64,000 nt of DNA from UBA9647 sp963739335 (GTDB taxonomy: Bacteria; Bacteroidota; Ignavibacteria; UBA10030), in assembly GCA_963739335.1 (NCBI GenBank), contig CAVUAC010000088.1, positions 1 to 64,000 on the forward strand, in the 5' to 3' direction. Below, piece after piece: positions 47,389-56,614 of the stretch. The stretch's first letter is position 1; every line of letters starts with the position of its first letter. Below the pieces are notes generated by a model. That model saw only the letters and a program-made list of their open reading frames with translations, was not told where the DNA came from and ran no database searches. The translations under genes were made by a program, and so were the position numbers.

Positions 47389-47408
47389 AACGATTCTGTC
47401 TCTGAACA

Positions 47409-49613
47409 TCAACGAGAAGGACCAAGGAGCGTCTTCAAGATTCCATGCTTCCTGAACTTTTCGTTGAAAGTCAGGTTGTCGTGAGGATTCTCCATCCCAG
47501 GCCGAGTGACAAATGATATCCCTGCTGAGGTACCGTCGAAATGCCCATCTGAGCTGAGAACCACCCAGTGCTCCGAGCCGAACTGTACAAGTTGCGCCAG
47601 TGCTTTTCCACGACGGATGTCCCAGCAATAAATCCGGCCGTCTGTCCCCGCCGAAAACAGTTTCTGACTTCGAGGGCTGAAACACAATCGACTCACTGCA
47701 CCTGTGTGTGCTTCAAGAGATGCCTCCATCTTGCTTTCTCTGACATTCCACACGGCAATATCCCCTTGTGTATCACCTCTCAAGAGGAACTTCCCATCGG
47801 GGGAGAAAACGATTGACGTGGTTGGATGTTGAAGACCGGTCAGGGTCCGGACTTCAGTTCCAGTCTCAACATCCCAGAGTTTCACGTCCGGTTTCTCCTG
47901 AATGCCCTCCGCCAGAGTCTTTCCGTCTGGCGCAAACGCGAGAACGCCGACAGGACCGACCGACTTGGATATCTCGATTCTTAGTTTTGAAGTCTGTACA
48001 TCCCAGATCACGATCCTCTTGTCGTAGCTGCCGGTTGCAAGGAGCTTATTGTCGGAGCTGAACGCGACGGCCGTTGCAAACCGCTTGTGTGCCTCAAGTG
48101 CGGCGAGTGATTTACCGGTATAAGGATCCCACACTTTGACGAAGCCATTATCCATTGCGGCAGCGAGCATCTTGCCGTCTGGGCTGAATGTAAGGAGTTC
48201 CGCATGCTGTGGTGAGTTCCCTCTTCCAAGGCCGGAGAGAGCCCGAATTCTTTTCTTCAGCAAAACATCCCAAACGACCACTTCCCAGCGGCCGCTTCGG
48301 ACAGCAATCGTCTTTCCGTCGCTCGAGAGCGATACGTTTTGGATATCCCCCTGCAGACTATCAGAGAACGTAGATAGTTTCTCGCGGCTCATGTCCAGGA
48401 TTGCCACCTTCTTGTCGGCTCGTGCAATCGCCAGGAGACTTCCATCAGGGCTTACGGAGAGTGAGTTAATTCCCTCAACCATCCGCGGAATCGAAAGCAC
48501 TTCGCCTGGTTCGAAAATGCCTGTAGTATCTCCCGAACCGGACTTGGATCTCAGTATTTCTATGGAACTCAGTGTGCTCGCAACCACGGACTTTCCATCC
48601 GGACTGGCAACGGCACCAGTTATCGCGGCGCCCAGCGCAAGCTTCTGTGTTACCTTCCCACGTGCCCAATCAACGACATAGAATACGCCCCTGTCACCTC
48701 CGCAGAGCAAGGACTTGCCATCTGCGCTCATGGACAAAGACTTGATGATATCAGCGGACTGCATGTACTTCACGAAGTCATTCAGTTCAAAGACATCTTT
48801 TCCTGCAGTATCTTTCTTCGTAGGAATATCGGCGGGTGGTCGTCCCAACGTCAACATGATAATCCCTTTCCCATTGACAGCATCCCACACTCTCACCTGC
48901 CCCTTTTCATCTGCAGTAGCTGCGATCACTTCTCGGCCATTGCACCTGACGGCCCAATTGAGCGATTCGTATCGCAAGGGATGTGTGTCGTCAACAACCA
49001 TCCTGGATTTGATGCCCGATATCTTGATTGTCGCGTAGCCGCCGACCTTGTTGACCACAGAGTCCAGCGGATTCAAGGCCACGCTGGGGAGATCACTCGC
49101 CTGGACTTTGAACGATCGAAGAATTTGATAATCCGACAGACGCCACGTTGTCGCATCTCCGGTAGTGCTCCAACCGGTCAGCAACTCACCATCTGGACTG
49201 AAAAAGACAGATTGGATGAAGTAACCCTTGAGACGCTGCACCAACTTCCTTTCTTGCACGTTCCAGACCTGAACACCGGACCATCCGCCTGCCGCCAGGA
49301 GCTCACCGTTCGGACTGAAGGCGACGCAATACACCGATCCTGGCTGACTTCCGAGGAAATCAGATTGCCTCCCGGTCGCCAAATCCCAGAGCAAGACAGT
49401 CCTGTCTTCACCAGCGCTCGCTATTGTTGAAGCGTCGGGGCTCATGGCAACCGCATTGATACGATCGGTATGACCGATCCACAGATCCGCCTTCGTGAAG
49501 TCAGGATTTCGCTGGGAAAAGGAGATGCTCAACGCGGCGAGGAGAGAAAGGCAGACGTGAGATGTTCGAAGATGTACAGAGGACAAACAGACGAGAGAAT
49601 CGCTACGTCGCAT
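47409..49613 (-). CDS. Secreted WD40 beta-propeller protein
   Basis: This 734-aa protein has an N-terminal signal-like segment (CLSLLAALSISFSQ) followed by WD40 repeats through almost the whole length, about 11-14 of them, enough for two propellers. Examples: GHTDRINAVAMSPDASTIAS, AFSPDGKTLAEGIQ, FSPRSQKLFSAGTDGRIYCW. No catalytic domain is seen, though the final 60 residues (HWVVLSSDGHFDGTSAGISF) are less regular and resemble the end of caspase/WD40-linked bacterial proteins. It probably acts as an extracellular or periplasmic scaffold. With the next propeller gene it lies between a usp 3' fragment and an intact usp gene. Confidence 0.85.
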   Translation of the reverse strand: MRRSDSLVCLSSVHLRTSHVCLSLLAALSISFSQRNPDFTKADLWIGHTDRINAVAMSPDASTIASAGEDRTVLLWDLATGRQSDFLGSQPGSVYCVAFSPNGELLAAGGWSGVQVWNVQERKLVQRLKGYFIQSVFFSPDGELLTGWSTTGDATTWRLSDYQILRSFKVQASDLPSVALNPLDSVVNKVGGYATIKISGIKSRMVVDDTHPLRYESLNWAVRCNGREVIAATADEKGQVRVWDAVNGKGIIMLTLGRPPADIPTKKDTAGKDVFELNDFVKYMQSADIIKSLSMSADGKSLLCGGDRGVFYVVDWARGKVTQKLALGAAITGAVASPDGKSVVASTLSSIEILRSKSGSGDTTGIFEPGEVLSIPRMVEGINSLSVSPDGSLLAIARADKKVAILDMSREKLSTFSDSLQGDIQNVSLSSDGKTIAVRSGRWEVVVWDVLLKKRIRALSGLGRGNSPQHAELLTFSPDGKMLAAAMDNGFVKVWDPYTGKSLAALEAHKRFATAVAFSSDNKLLATGSYDKRIVIWDVQTSKLRIEISKSVGPVGVLAFAPDGKTLAEGIQEKPDVKLWDVETGTEVRTLTGLQHPTTSIVFSPDGKFLLRGDTQGDIAVWNVRESKMEASLEAHTGAVSRLCFSPRSQKLFSAGTDGRIYCWDIRRGKALAQLVQFGSEHWVVLSSDGHFDGTSAGISFVTRPGMENPHDNLTFNEKFRKHGILKTLLGPSR

Positions 49614-49722
49614 GGGATTCCTCCGGGCAATATGTCAATTGTCCACTCTCGAAGACCCTCGTTTAACCAATATGCCGATGCGTGGTGGGGCCATACGTAG
49701 GTTCAGTTCGCCAGTGGTTCGT

Positions 49723-51610
49723 CTACCGGGCTTTCTTTTGAAGTGACCGGAATATTCCTTCCCCGAGCGTCCCAGCCAGAATCCGTCCATTCGCGATCCT
49801 CATCAAAACTGTGGTATGCTCAGAAGGCAGGCCTGAATTCGTACGGCGCCATGCGCGACCTTCGTCTCTGGAGCTGAAGAATCTCGCCGGTATATGTCGT
49901 GGCGTAGATCGTGCCATGCGTGTCATCCATAAATGACGTCACTGTCAGTGAGGGGAAATCCACCTTTTGCCAATAAAGGCCGTTGCCTGACAGCAGATAG
50001 ATACCATCTCCGTTGGTTCCTACAAGAAGCTTGCCCCGCTTTTGCTCGAAGATGGCGATCACCGGGATGTCTCGGTTGTAGATCAATTCCCACATCTTGC
50101 CTTGATTGGAGGAGCGAAAAACTCCGCGCCTCGTGGACGCATAGACAAATCCTGTCCTCGATGGAACGATGGCAGTTATTCTTTTTTCATACAAACCACC
50201 ATTTCTCTCCTGCCATGTCTCTCCACGGCTGTCTGAGATGTATATCCCCGACCCGTTGCTTCCGAGAAAAAGACAGCCCCTGTGATCTATCGCCATGGTT
50301 GAAAGTGAAACACCCTTTGGCAATCCAGATTGGAATACCGTCCAGGTTTTCCCTTTGTCATCAGATCGATAAAATTGTTGTCGACCATATTCATCGACAA
50401 TAGCATACATGAATCCCTTGGAATCCAGTTTGACGGAAAGGATATTTCCTGACTCGGGCGAAGCATGGGTCCAGCTTGTTCCATTGTTGCTGGAACAATA
50501 GATTCCACCTCCCTGTGTCCCCGCGAGAATAAGGTTCGCATTCCATTCGAGAGAAATGACGTATGGGAAAACCAGTCCGGTATTCGACAGTCTCCAGTAT
50601 TGCGCTCCGTCCGTCGAGCGATAGATGCCAAGAGAGTGAACTCCCATCAACAAGACTCCCTCCCGCGTGGCCAGAAGCGACGTAGGTTCGATGTTGCCGA
50701 GATTCCCTGCTGAAATATCGATCCAATGCCTCCCGTCGTCATCAGAGCGAATGAATTGTCCACCACCGAGGAATGCATAAACGAAATGCTGGGACACTGC
50801 AAGCACACGAACCGGTCTGTTCCCTCCTCTCCTCAAAGCTGAAAACCAAGCGTTGCCGCCATCTGTTGAATGGAACATGTGACCGGTGTTGGTCAATGCC
50901 AAGAGGCCATTCCTTGACCCAATGGTGAGCGACTTGATCTTCAGATCACTCAACCCTTTTGCCGCTCCCATCCAGGTATCACCATTATCGATGGATCGAA
51001 AGACTCCCTTCTCGGATGTCCCGGCGAAAAGAATCCCTGCAGAGTCAATGGCAAGTGAAGTCGGATGGAGTCCTTTGATTCCTTCATCGAGCGTCTCCCA
51101 GCTGTGGCCGGAGTCCGTCGAACGCAGAATACAGGTGTCATCGGCACAGATGAAGACATGACCGATCCGATTGGTCACAACAGACGAAATACGCCCCCCA
51201 TAAAGCGCGACAAGAGCAGGGCTCCAGGATGAGCCGTTTCTCATCACACAGAACAAGGCGCCACGGTCAGTTCCCGCGAAAATCTTTCCATCCTCCCCCA
51301 CGGCAACCGAGATGATATTCTCGGCCTCCCTCGTTCTCCAATGATCGTTTGGATCCACAAGCTTCACGCTCTCCCAGGTATTTCCTTGATCATTAGACCA
51401 GAAGAAGTCTCCCCTGCTCGCCCCTGCGAATATCTCCCCTGTGGCGCTCTGTGCCAGACAGTAGATCGAGCGACCTTCGAGGCCCTTGCTACATTTCTCC
51501 CAAGCTCCAGATCGCATCTGTGCGAAACCCATTGTTGAGGATTGGATGAGACAGATCACACCAAGAATGAAGATTGCGCTACGAGTAGCCACCGATGAGC
51601 ACGCAGCCAT
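49723..51610 (-). CDS. Secreted BNR/sialidase-type beta-propeller protein, frame broken once near 3' end
   Basis: I place the start at ATG 51610 (MAACSSVATRSAIFILGVIC, signal peptide); the open frame extends to 51748. Regular repeats of the Asp-box type run throughout: ILRSTDSGHSWETLDEG, VFRSIDNGDTWMGAAKG, IYISDSRGETWQERNGG. These suggest one or two 7-8-blade propellers like the Ycf48/BNR family. One extra A at 49880-49881 shifts the tail; removing it gives TGEIFSSRDEGRAWRRTNSG through to GIFRSLQKKAR at 49723 (628 aa). No sorting domain is present and the sialidase active site is not evident. The 319 bp upstream (51611-51929) contain no gene I can support. Confidence 0.8.
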
Positions 51611-51929
51611 GCTCAGCCTTGGCGAAATGGAAATGAGATGCCTCGGATTCTTCATTTCAACAAGTCTCGAAAGTGTATTGGCGAGCCTGAGAGGGAGAGC
51701 CGTCGGCTGCCTAGGAAGATACAAACTGCAATTTGGCTTTTTGTGCAATTCAAAGATCGGAAGCGTCTGGAGCTCAACAAATCACAGAGTGTCGTGGCGT
51801 TTCCAAAACCGTCGGGGAATCCATCCTACGAGTACGGATCAACCGCAGTTGACATGTCGCTGCGCTTGTGCATCCCAGACTCGGTCACTTGGTGGAAGCT
51901 TCACTTTACACTCGGATCAGGCTGGTAAT

Positions 51930-52469
51930 CTATGTTCTGACAAATTCCTTCTCGGCAAGCCTAACCACGAGAACCGGGCACGGCGCATGGCGAACCACCT
52001 TCTCAGCAGTGCTGCCAAACAGGACATGTTCCATCCCCGAGTGCCCATGCGTCGCTATGATAATCATATCGATCGATTCCTCTCCGGCGTACTGATCGAT
52101 TTCGTAGAATGCCTTGCCGGTGCGCACAGCGCTCCGGGCCGGCACGCGAGTCCCAATTTCATTCCGTATGAGTACCTGCAGTTCCTCTCCCCCACGCTGT
52201 CTCAGTTCATCTTCAACAGACGGAAATCCAACCTGTCCAAAACTGAAGTCGGCCGGATAGATCGCGGGTTCGACAACATACAAAAGGTCAACAGAAGCTT
52301 TGAACTGCTCGGCGAAAGGGATGGCGTATTGGAGAGCTTTCTTGGAGTGCTCCGAAAAGTCGATCGGAACAAGTATCCGGCGCAATTCGATCCGGGAATG
52401 CTCGCGCGAGCTAGAGCGTGCCTGGCGTTTCGCGGACCGGACCGGTTGATGTCGTTTCATCTTTGCCAT
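51930..52469 (-). CDS. Universal stress protein UspA family
   Basis: The 179-aa product has a basic N-terminal extension of about 28 residues, then the Usp fold starting RRILVPIDFSEHSKKAL. The C-terminal ATP-binding signature is THGHSGMEHVLFGSTAEKVV followed by RHAPCPVLVVR, indicating an ATP-binding Usp. Such proteins are stress-survival factors. The start at 52469 overlaps the cyclic-nucleotide-binding gene by 59 bp; a start at internal ATG 52460 also overlaps, and a shorter form lacking the extension is possible. The severed 3' end of a paralog lies at 47329. Confidence 0.88.
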   Translation of the reverse strand: MAKMKRHQPVRSAKRQARSSSREHSRIELRRILVPIDFSEHSKKALQYAIPFAEQFKASVDLLYVVEPAIYPADFSFGQVGFPSVEDELRQRGGEELQVLIRNEIGTRVPARSAVRTGKAFYEIDQYAGEESIDMIIIATHGHSGMEHVLFGSTAEKVVRHAPCPVLVVRLAEKEFVRT

Positions 52470-53043
52470 CGAGATCCTCCGGTGAAATCGGTTCTCCCGT
52501 TTTCGTGTGGGAGGTGATGCGATCCAGCTGGCCCCGGATTTTCGAGAGCTCCTTGTCGGTTTTCCGAAGCCGGACAGCGAGGATTTCAGCGAGCTTCAGG
52601 ACAATCTTGACGCCGAGATCGGTTTTCTGTTCGATCAATTCAAAGAGATCGGTTCTGAAGAAACCAATCAGCAGACAGTCGGTCTTGCAGATGGCCGTCG
52701 CCGAACGCGGCGATTCATCGAGCAATGCCAGTTCGCCAAAAAAGTCTCCGTCAGCGAGCACCGCAAGCTCCTTGTCTTCCCCCTCCCGTTCGGCGATACG
52801 GATGGAGACCTCTCCTTCCTGGATAACATACATCCCGAGGCCCGGGTCTCCCTGATAGAACACCGGGTCACCGGCTTTGTACTCGCGCTTGTGGACAATG
52901 GCCGCAACCCCACGCAATTCACGCGCAGAGAGGTTGTTGAATGCGGGGACTTTACTCAGGACAGCTTCGACGGTTCCATCCTGGATGCTCTTTCCGGAGA
53001 AAAGATTCCGCCAGAGAGCGCTTTCGTTCGATGAGGTTGACAC
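52411..53043 (-). CDS. Cyclic-nucleotide-binding domain protein without HTH
   Basis: This 210-aa protein has a CRP/PKA-type cNMP-binding domain: VPAFNNLSARELRGVA, YKAGDPVFYQGDPGLGMYVI, and the phosphate-binding cassette FGELALLDESPRSATAI with its conserved Glu and Arg. The C-terminal 60 residues are helical and charged (KLAEILAVRLRKTDKELSKI) with no DNA-binding helix-turn-helix, so it is a sensor or regulatory adaptor, not a CRP-type transcription factor. It overlaps usp by 59 bp downstream and follows ilvE by 18 bp. Confidence 0.88.
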   Translation of the reverse strand: MSTSSNESALWRNLFSGKSIQDGTVEAVLSKVPAFNNLSARELRGVAAIVHKREYKAGDPVFYQGDPGLGMYVIQEGEVSIRIAEREGEDKELAVLADGDFFGELALLDESPRSATAICKTDCLLIGFFRTDLFELIEQKTDLGVKIVLKLAEILAVRLRKTDKELSKIRGQLDRITSHTKTGEPISPEDLDGKDETTSTGPVRETPGTL

Positions 53044-53061
53044 GACTGACCTCCGTTCGAC

Positions 53062-53980
53062 TCAAACAAAATCTAACCAGTGATACTTGTCGTTCGCGTT
53101 CCGCACGACATCGAAGAACGCTTCCTGCAAACGTTTCGTGATCGGTCCAGGCTTTCCATCACCAACCGGAATCCTATCAACGGACCGTACCGGGGTTATC
53201 TCCGCTGCAGTTCCAGTGAAGAAAATCTCGTCGGCGACATAGAGCATTTCACGGGGAATGGATCCTTCGACAAGACGGAAACCAGCGTCCTCAGCCAGCT
53301 TCATGACAGAAACACGAGTGATTCCCGGTAGAATCGCTGCAATCAATGGCGGAGTGTAGATCATGTTCTCACGCACGACGAAGATGTTCTCTCCACTCCC
53401 TTCGCTAACATAGCCCTTGACATCGAGTGCTATACCTTCAGCATATCCGGCGAGTAACGCCTCCATCTTGATGAGCTGCGAACTCAGGTAATTCCCCGCG
53501 GCTTTCGACATGGTGGGGAGAGTATTCGGAGCCGGACGATTCCAAGAGGACACACCGACATCGATTCCTTGTTTGAGCGCCTCGTCCCCAAGGGTACGAT
53601 CCCCATTCCCACACCGCGATCATGACATCGACGGGACTGCCGAACGGATTGACCCCCGGTTCGCCATAGCCGCGATAAGCAAGGGGCCGGATGTAACATG
53701 CCTTCAATTTGTTCGCGCGAATTGTTTCCTTAACGGCATCTGCCAGCTGCTTCTGCGTGTATGGGAGCTCTGTCCGGTACATCTTGCAGGAATCAGAGAG
53801 ACGTCGCAAGTGCGCATCCAGGCGGAAAACCGCCGACCCGCGCGACGTATCATAACAACGGATTCCTTCGAACCAGCTTGATCCGTAGTGCATGGCGTGA
53901 GTCAGAACATGGACCTTGGCGTCATCCCAGTTCACCAGTTTCCCGTTCATCCAGATCTTTTCGACTTTGTTGATCGGCAT
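53062..53980 (-). CDS. ilvE: Branched-chain amino acid aminotransferase, frame broken once
   Basis: N-terminal part: EKIWMNGKLVNWDDAKVHVL, HYGSSWFEGIRCY and YIRPLAYRGYGEPGVNP. C-terminal part: AGNYLSSQLIKMEALLAGYA with the PLP lysine, GYVSEGSGENIFVV, and EIFFTGTAAEITPVRSVD. It is a fold-type IV PLP aminotransferase making valine, leucine and isoleucine from 2-oxo acids and glutamate. One extra base in the GGG run at 53592-53594 (GTAC context) splits the frame; removing it gives GSYLGDEALKQGIDVGVSSW. Restored length is 305 aa. The gene sits between the acyltransferase and cNMP-binding genes with small gaps. Confidence 0.93.
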
Positions 53981-54024
53981 ACAATGTCCCTAAATTCTAG
54001 TTTGCTCTATGAGGAAAGTCGAGA

Positions 54025-55146
54025 CTATTTGATCGGCTTCTCATAAATACGATAACGCTTGGTGATCTTTCCATTCATAGCTTCGGCGGCTTTGACCATT
54101 CTCAGGTTGTCTTCGAGCACCCAGCTCGCTTCACCATATTGATACCCGAGTTCCCGTGCGCGGACAGCGGTTTCATAAAAGAGAACTCCCGCGGCGCCCG
54201 TGTTGACGTACTCAGGCAGGACGCCAAGCACAATGATGCGCACAAAATTAATCTCTTTCTTGCGCAAAAACAACTGCAACAGTCCCGGCAGGAGCCGACC
54301 TTTCTTGTTATACCAGAGCGGAATGTTGATATCCGGCAGTGACAGTGCAAACCCAACCGTCTTCCCGTTGCTTTCGGCGAACAGAACCAGCCCCGGAACA
54401 ATGACAGGCTTCAAGTCTTTGGCCAGTGCATCAACTTCTGCTTCCGTCATTGGCACGGCCCCCCAGTTCTTTGCCCATGCTGCATTGTAGATTGTCTTGA
54501 TGATTCCCACCTCGTGCACGAATTTCTTCATGTCGACTGTTCGAATCGTGAGGTTACTCCTTGCCTTCACCAGGTTATTCGCCCGCTCAAGACGCTCGGA
54601 ATAGACTGTGTCCTGGGAGAGAAGATACGCATAGAGATCCTTTGCCTTCACAAATCCGTAGTTTTCGATCAGCTTTACATAGTACGCTGGATTGTACGGC
54701 ATCATGATCGTCGGGCGCTCCTCAAAACCACGGACAAGCAAGCCGGTACTCATCATTCACCGAGGGATTTGCCGGACCACGGAGAGCTGTTGCACCCCTC
54801 GCTTTGACATAATCTCGCGCTGTATCAAAGAGCACGTTCGCCACACTCTGGTCGTCGATGCATTCGAAAAATCCAAAGAACCCGATGTTCTCCTGATGCT
54901 CCTTGTTGTGATTATGGTTGATGATCGCGGCAATGCGGCCGACAATTTCTCCGCCGCGCTTTGCGACGTAGAACTCGGCATCCGCATGCTGATAGAACGG
55001 ATTCTTCTTCTTGTCCATGAGTTTCCTGCGATCCATGAGGAGGGGGGGACCCAATAGATATTCCCTTCATAAATCGTCCATAGAAACTTAATGAACTGAT
55101 CACGCTGACCATCGCTCACAACAGGTTCAATGAGGATACTACTCAT
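54025..55146 (-). CDS. bcerS: Bacterial ceramide synthase-type N-acyltransferase (GNAT/YghO-like), frame broken twice
   Basis: Three overlapping frames give one protein of about 373 aa. It has GNIYWVPP, FYQHADAEFYVAKRGGEIVG, RIAAIINHNHNKEHQENIGF, RGPANPSVNDE, GLLVRGFEERPTIMMPYNPA and YVNTGAAGVLFYETAVRARE. This is the YghO/GNAT-like family to which the Caulobacter ceramide synthase bCerS belongs; that enzyme N-acylates sphingoid bases using acyl-CoA/ACP. Break 1 is one base short in the seven-G run 55042-55048; break 2 is one base long at 54745-54746 (GGTAC). The serine palmitoyltransferase gene lies 122 bp upstream and a reductase gene beyond it, supporting the call. The alternative is a generic GNAT acetyltransferase. 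Confidence 0.82.
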
Positions 55147-55193
55147 AGGTGTGCCCTTGCACGAAGAGAAATATTAGCAGGAATGGTGTCAGC

Positions 55194-55229
55194 ACAAAAA
55201 AAGCCGCCGCGCATGGCGCAGCGGCTTTT
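55194..55229 (-). terminator. Rho-independent terminator after spt
   Basis: On the minus strand AAAGCCGCTGCGC pairs with GCGCGGCGGCTTT around CAT (one G-U pair) and is followed by a T-run at 55195-55203. It separates spt from the acyltransferase gene, so those two are probably transcribed separately. Confidence 0.85.
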
Positions 55230-55268
55230 GAAGAACTCGTATGCATTCCGAAGGATCATCAGGCCGAC

Positions 55269-56495
55269 TCAGTTGATGGCGCCAAACTTCTTGCCAACAT
55301 CAGAGAAGACATTCAAGATCTTATCGAGATGCTCATCCTCATGTGTCGCCATGTAGCTCGTGCGGAGCATTTCCAGTCCCGGCGGCACCCCCGGACGGAT
55401 AAACGCATTGACGAACACGCCTCCCTCAAAGAGTGATTTCCACATCATCAGCACCTTTTCTGTATCGCCGATGATCACAGGGACGACAGCCGAGTCGTGC
55501 TCTCCGATCTTGTATCCCATGCCCTTCAGCCCCTGGCGCATCTTTCGTGCGTTGCGCATAAGCTTATCAATGCGCCACGGCTCGCTCTCGAGGACGTCGA
55601 GCGCTGCCAACGCCGATGCCACGGAGGCCGGGGTCGGGCTTGCACTGAAAATCAGCGCCGGCGCATGATGCTTCAGATAGTTTATGACGGATCGATCAGA
55701 GACGACGAATCCACCAAGAGAAGCAAAAGTCTTGCTGAACGTCCCCATTGTCATGTCCACTTGATCCTCAAGGCCGTAATGGCTCGCCGTACCCCGACCT
55801 CCCTTTCCGATGACGCCAATCGCATGGGCATCGTCGACCATGATCCGGGCGTTATACTTCTTTGCCACCTTCACCATACCCGGGAGATCAAGGATTTCCC
55901 CGGAAGTGCTGAAGACCCCATCCGAGACAATCAGCTTCGGCGCTTCCGGCGGGAGACCGGAGATCACCGTCTCCAGGTGTTTCATATCATTGTGCTTGTA
56001 TCGGACCACCGTTTGCACATTCTTGTCGACAAGAACCCCTGCGCCGTTGGCGATGAGATTCCCCGCGACAATACAAGCATGGTTGTCCTTGTCCGAAACT
56101 ACGAATTCACCAGGCTGCACGAGGGTCGGAATAATCCCCTGAGCCGTCTGGAACCCCGTGCTGAAGAGAAGGCAATCTTCCTTTCCCATGAACTTTGCCA
56201 GGCGACGCTCGAGCTCGACGTGGAGATCCAGCGTACCCGTAAGAAAGCGTGAACCGGAACAGCCTGTGCCGTACTTCTGCACTGCTTTGATGGCCGCTTC
56301 TTTCACTTTGGGATGGGCGGTAAGGCCAAGATAGTTGTTCGATCCCGCCATGATAATCTTCCGCCCTTCGATCTGAACAACGGGCCCTTCACTTTCTTGA
56401 ATCGCATGGAAGTACGGATAACACCCTGTTGCTTTCGTTTCGTCTGCAGCGCGTAAAACTCCGGCATTTATCAAAGAGATCCAATGGTGCCTCAA
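55269..56495 (-). CDS. spt: Serine palmitoyltransferase (alpha-oxoamine synthase)
   Basis: The 408-aa PLP enzyme has AGSNNYLGLTAHPKVKEAA, YGTGCSGSRFLTGTLDLHVE, VDDAHAIGVIGKGGRGT, the PLP lysine in GTFSKTFASLGGFV, and a C-terminal PTPASVASALAALDVL region. YPYFHAIQESEGPVVQIEGR at the N-terminus favours bacterial serine palmitoyltransferase over glycine C-acetyltransferase. It condenses serine with a fatty acyl thioester to 3-oxo-sphinganine, the first step of sphingolipid synthesis. The start is a TTG at 56495 directly after an in-frame TGA, with no good ribosome-binding site, so the true N-terminus may be obscured. It is divergent from the reductase at 56615. Confidence 0.88.
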   Translation of the reverse strand: MRHHWISLINAGVLRAADETKATGCYPYFHAIQESEGPVVQIEGRKIIMAGSNNYLGLTAHPKVKEAAIKAVQKYGTGCSGSRFLTGTLDLHVELERRLAKFMGKEDCLLFSTGFQTAQGIIPTLVQPGEFVVSDKDNHACIVAGNLIANGAGVLVDKNVQTVVRYKHNDMKHLETVISGLPPEAPKLIVSDGVFSTSGEILDLPGMVKVAKKYNARIMVDDAHAIGVIGKGGRGTASHYGLEDQVDMTMGTFSKTFASLGGFVVSDRSVINYLKHHAPALIFSASPTPASVASALAALDVLESEPWRIDKLMRNARKMRQGLKGMGYKIGEHDSAVVPVIIGDTEKVLMMWKSLFEGGVFVNAFIRPGVPPGLEMLRTSYMATHEDEHLDKILNVFSDVGKKFGAIN

Positions 56496-56533
56496 TCAGT
56501 GTGAAAAAGAAAAGGTGAAGAAAGGGTTAGATT

Positions 56534-56562
56534 TTGCTAATCAAAACTTTTTTGAATATAAT
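56534..56562 (+). promoter_or_regulatory. Sigma-70-like promoter of the CerR-type reductase gene
   Basis: TTGCTA (56534-56539), an exactly 17-bp AT-rich spacer and a perfect TATAAT (56557-56562). The gene start at 56615 is about 45 nt after the expected transcript start and is preceded by AAAGGAGGG. Confidence 0.75.
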
Positions 56563-56614
56563 TTAATAAGCAACGAAAGTCAACGAACTGTACGGAATTC
56601 CAAAGGAGGGATTC

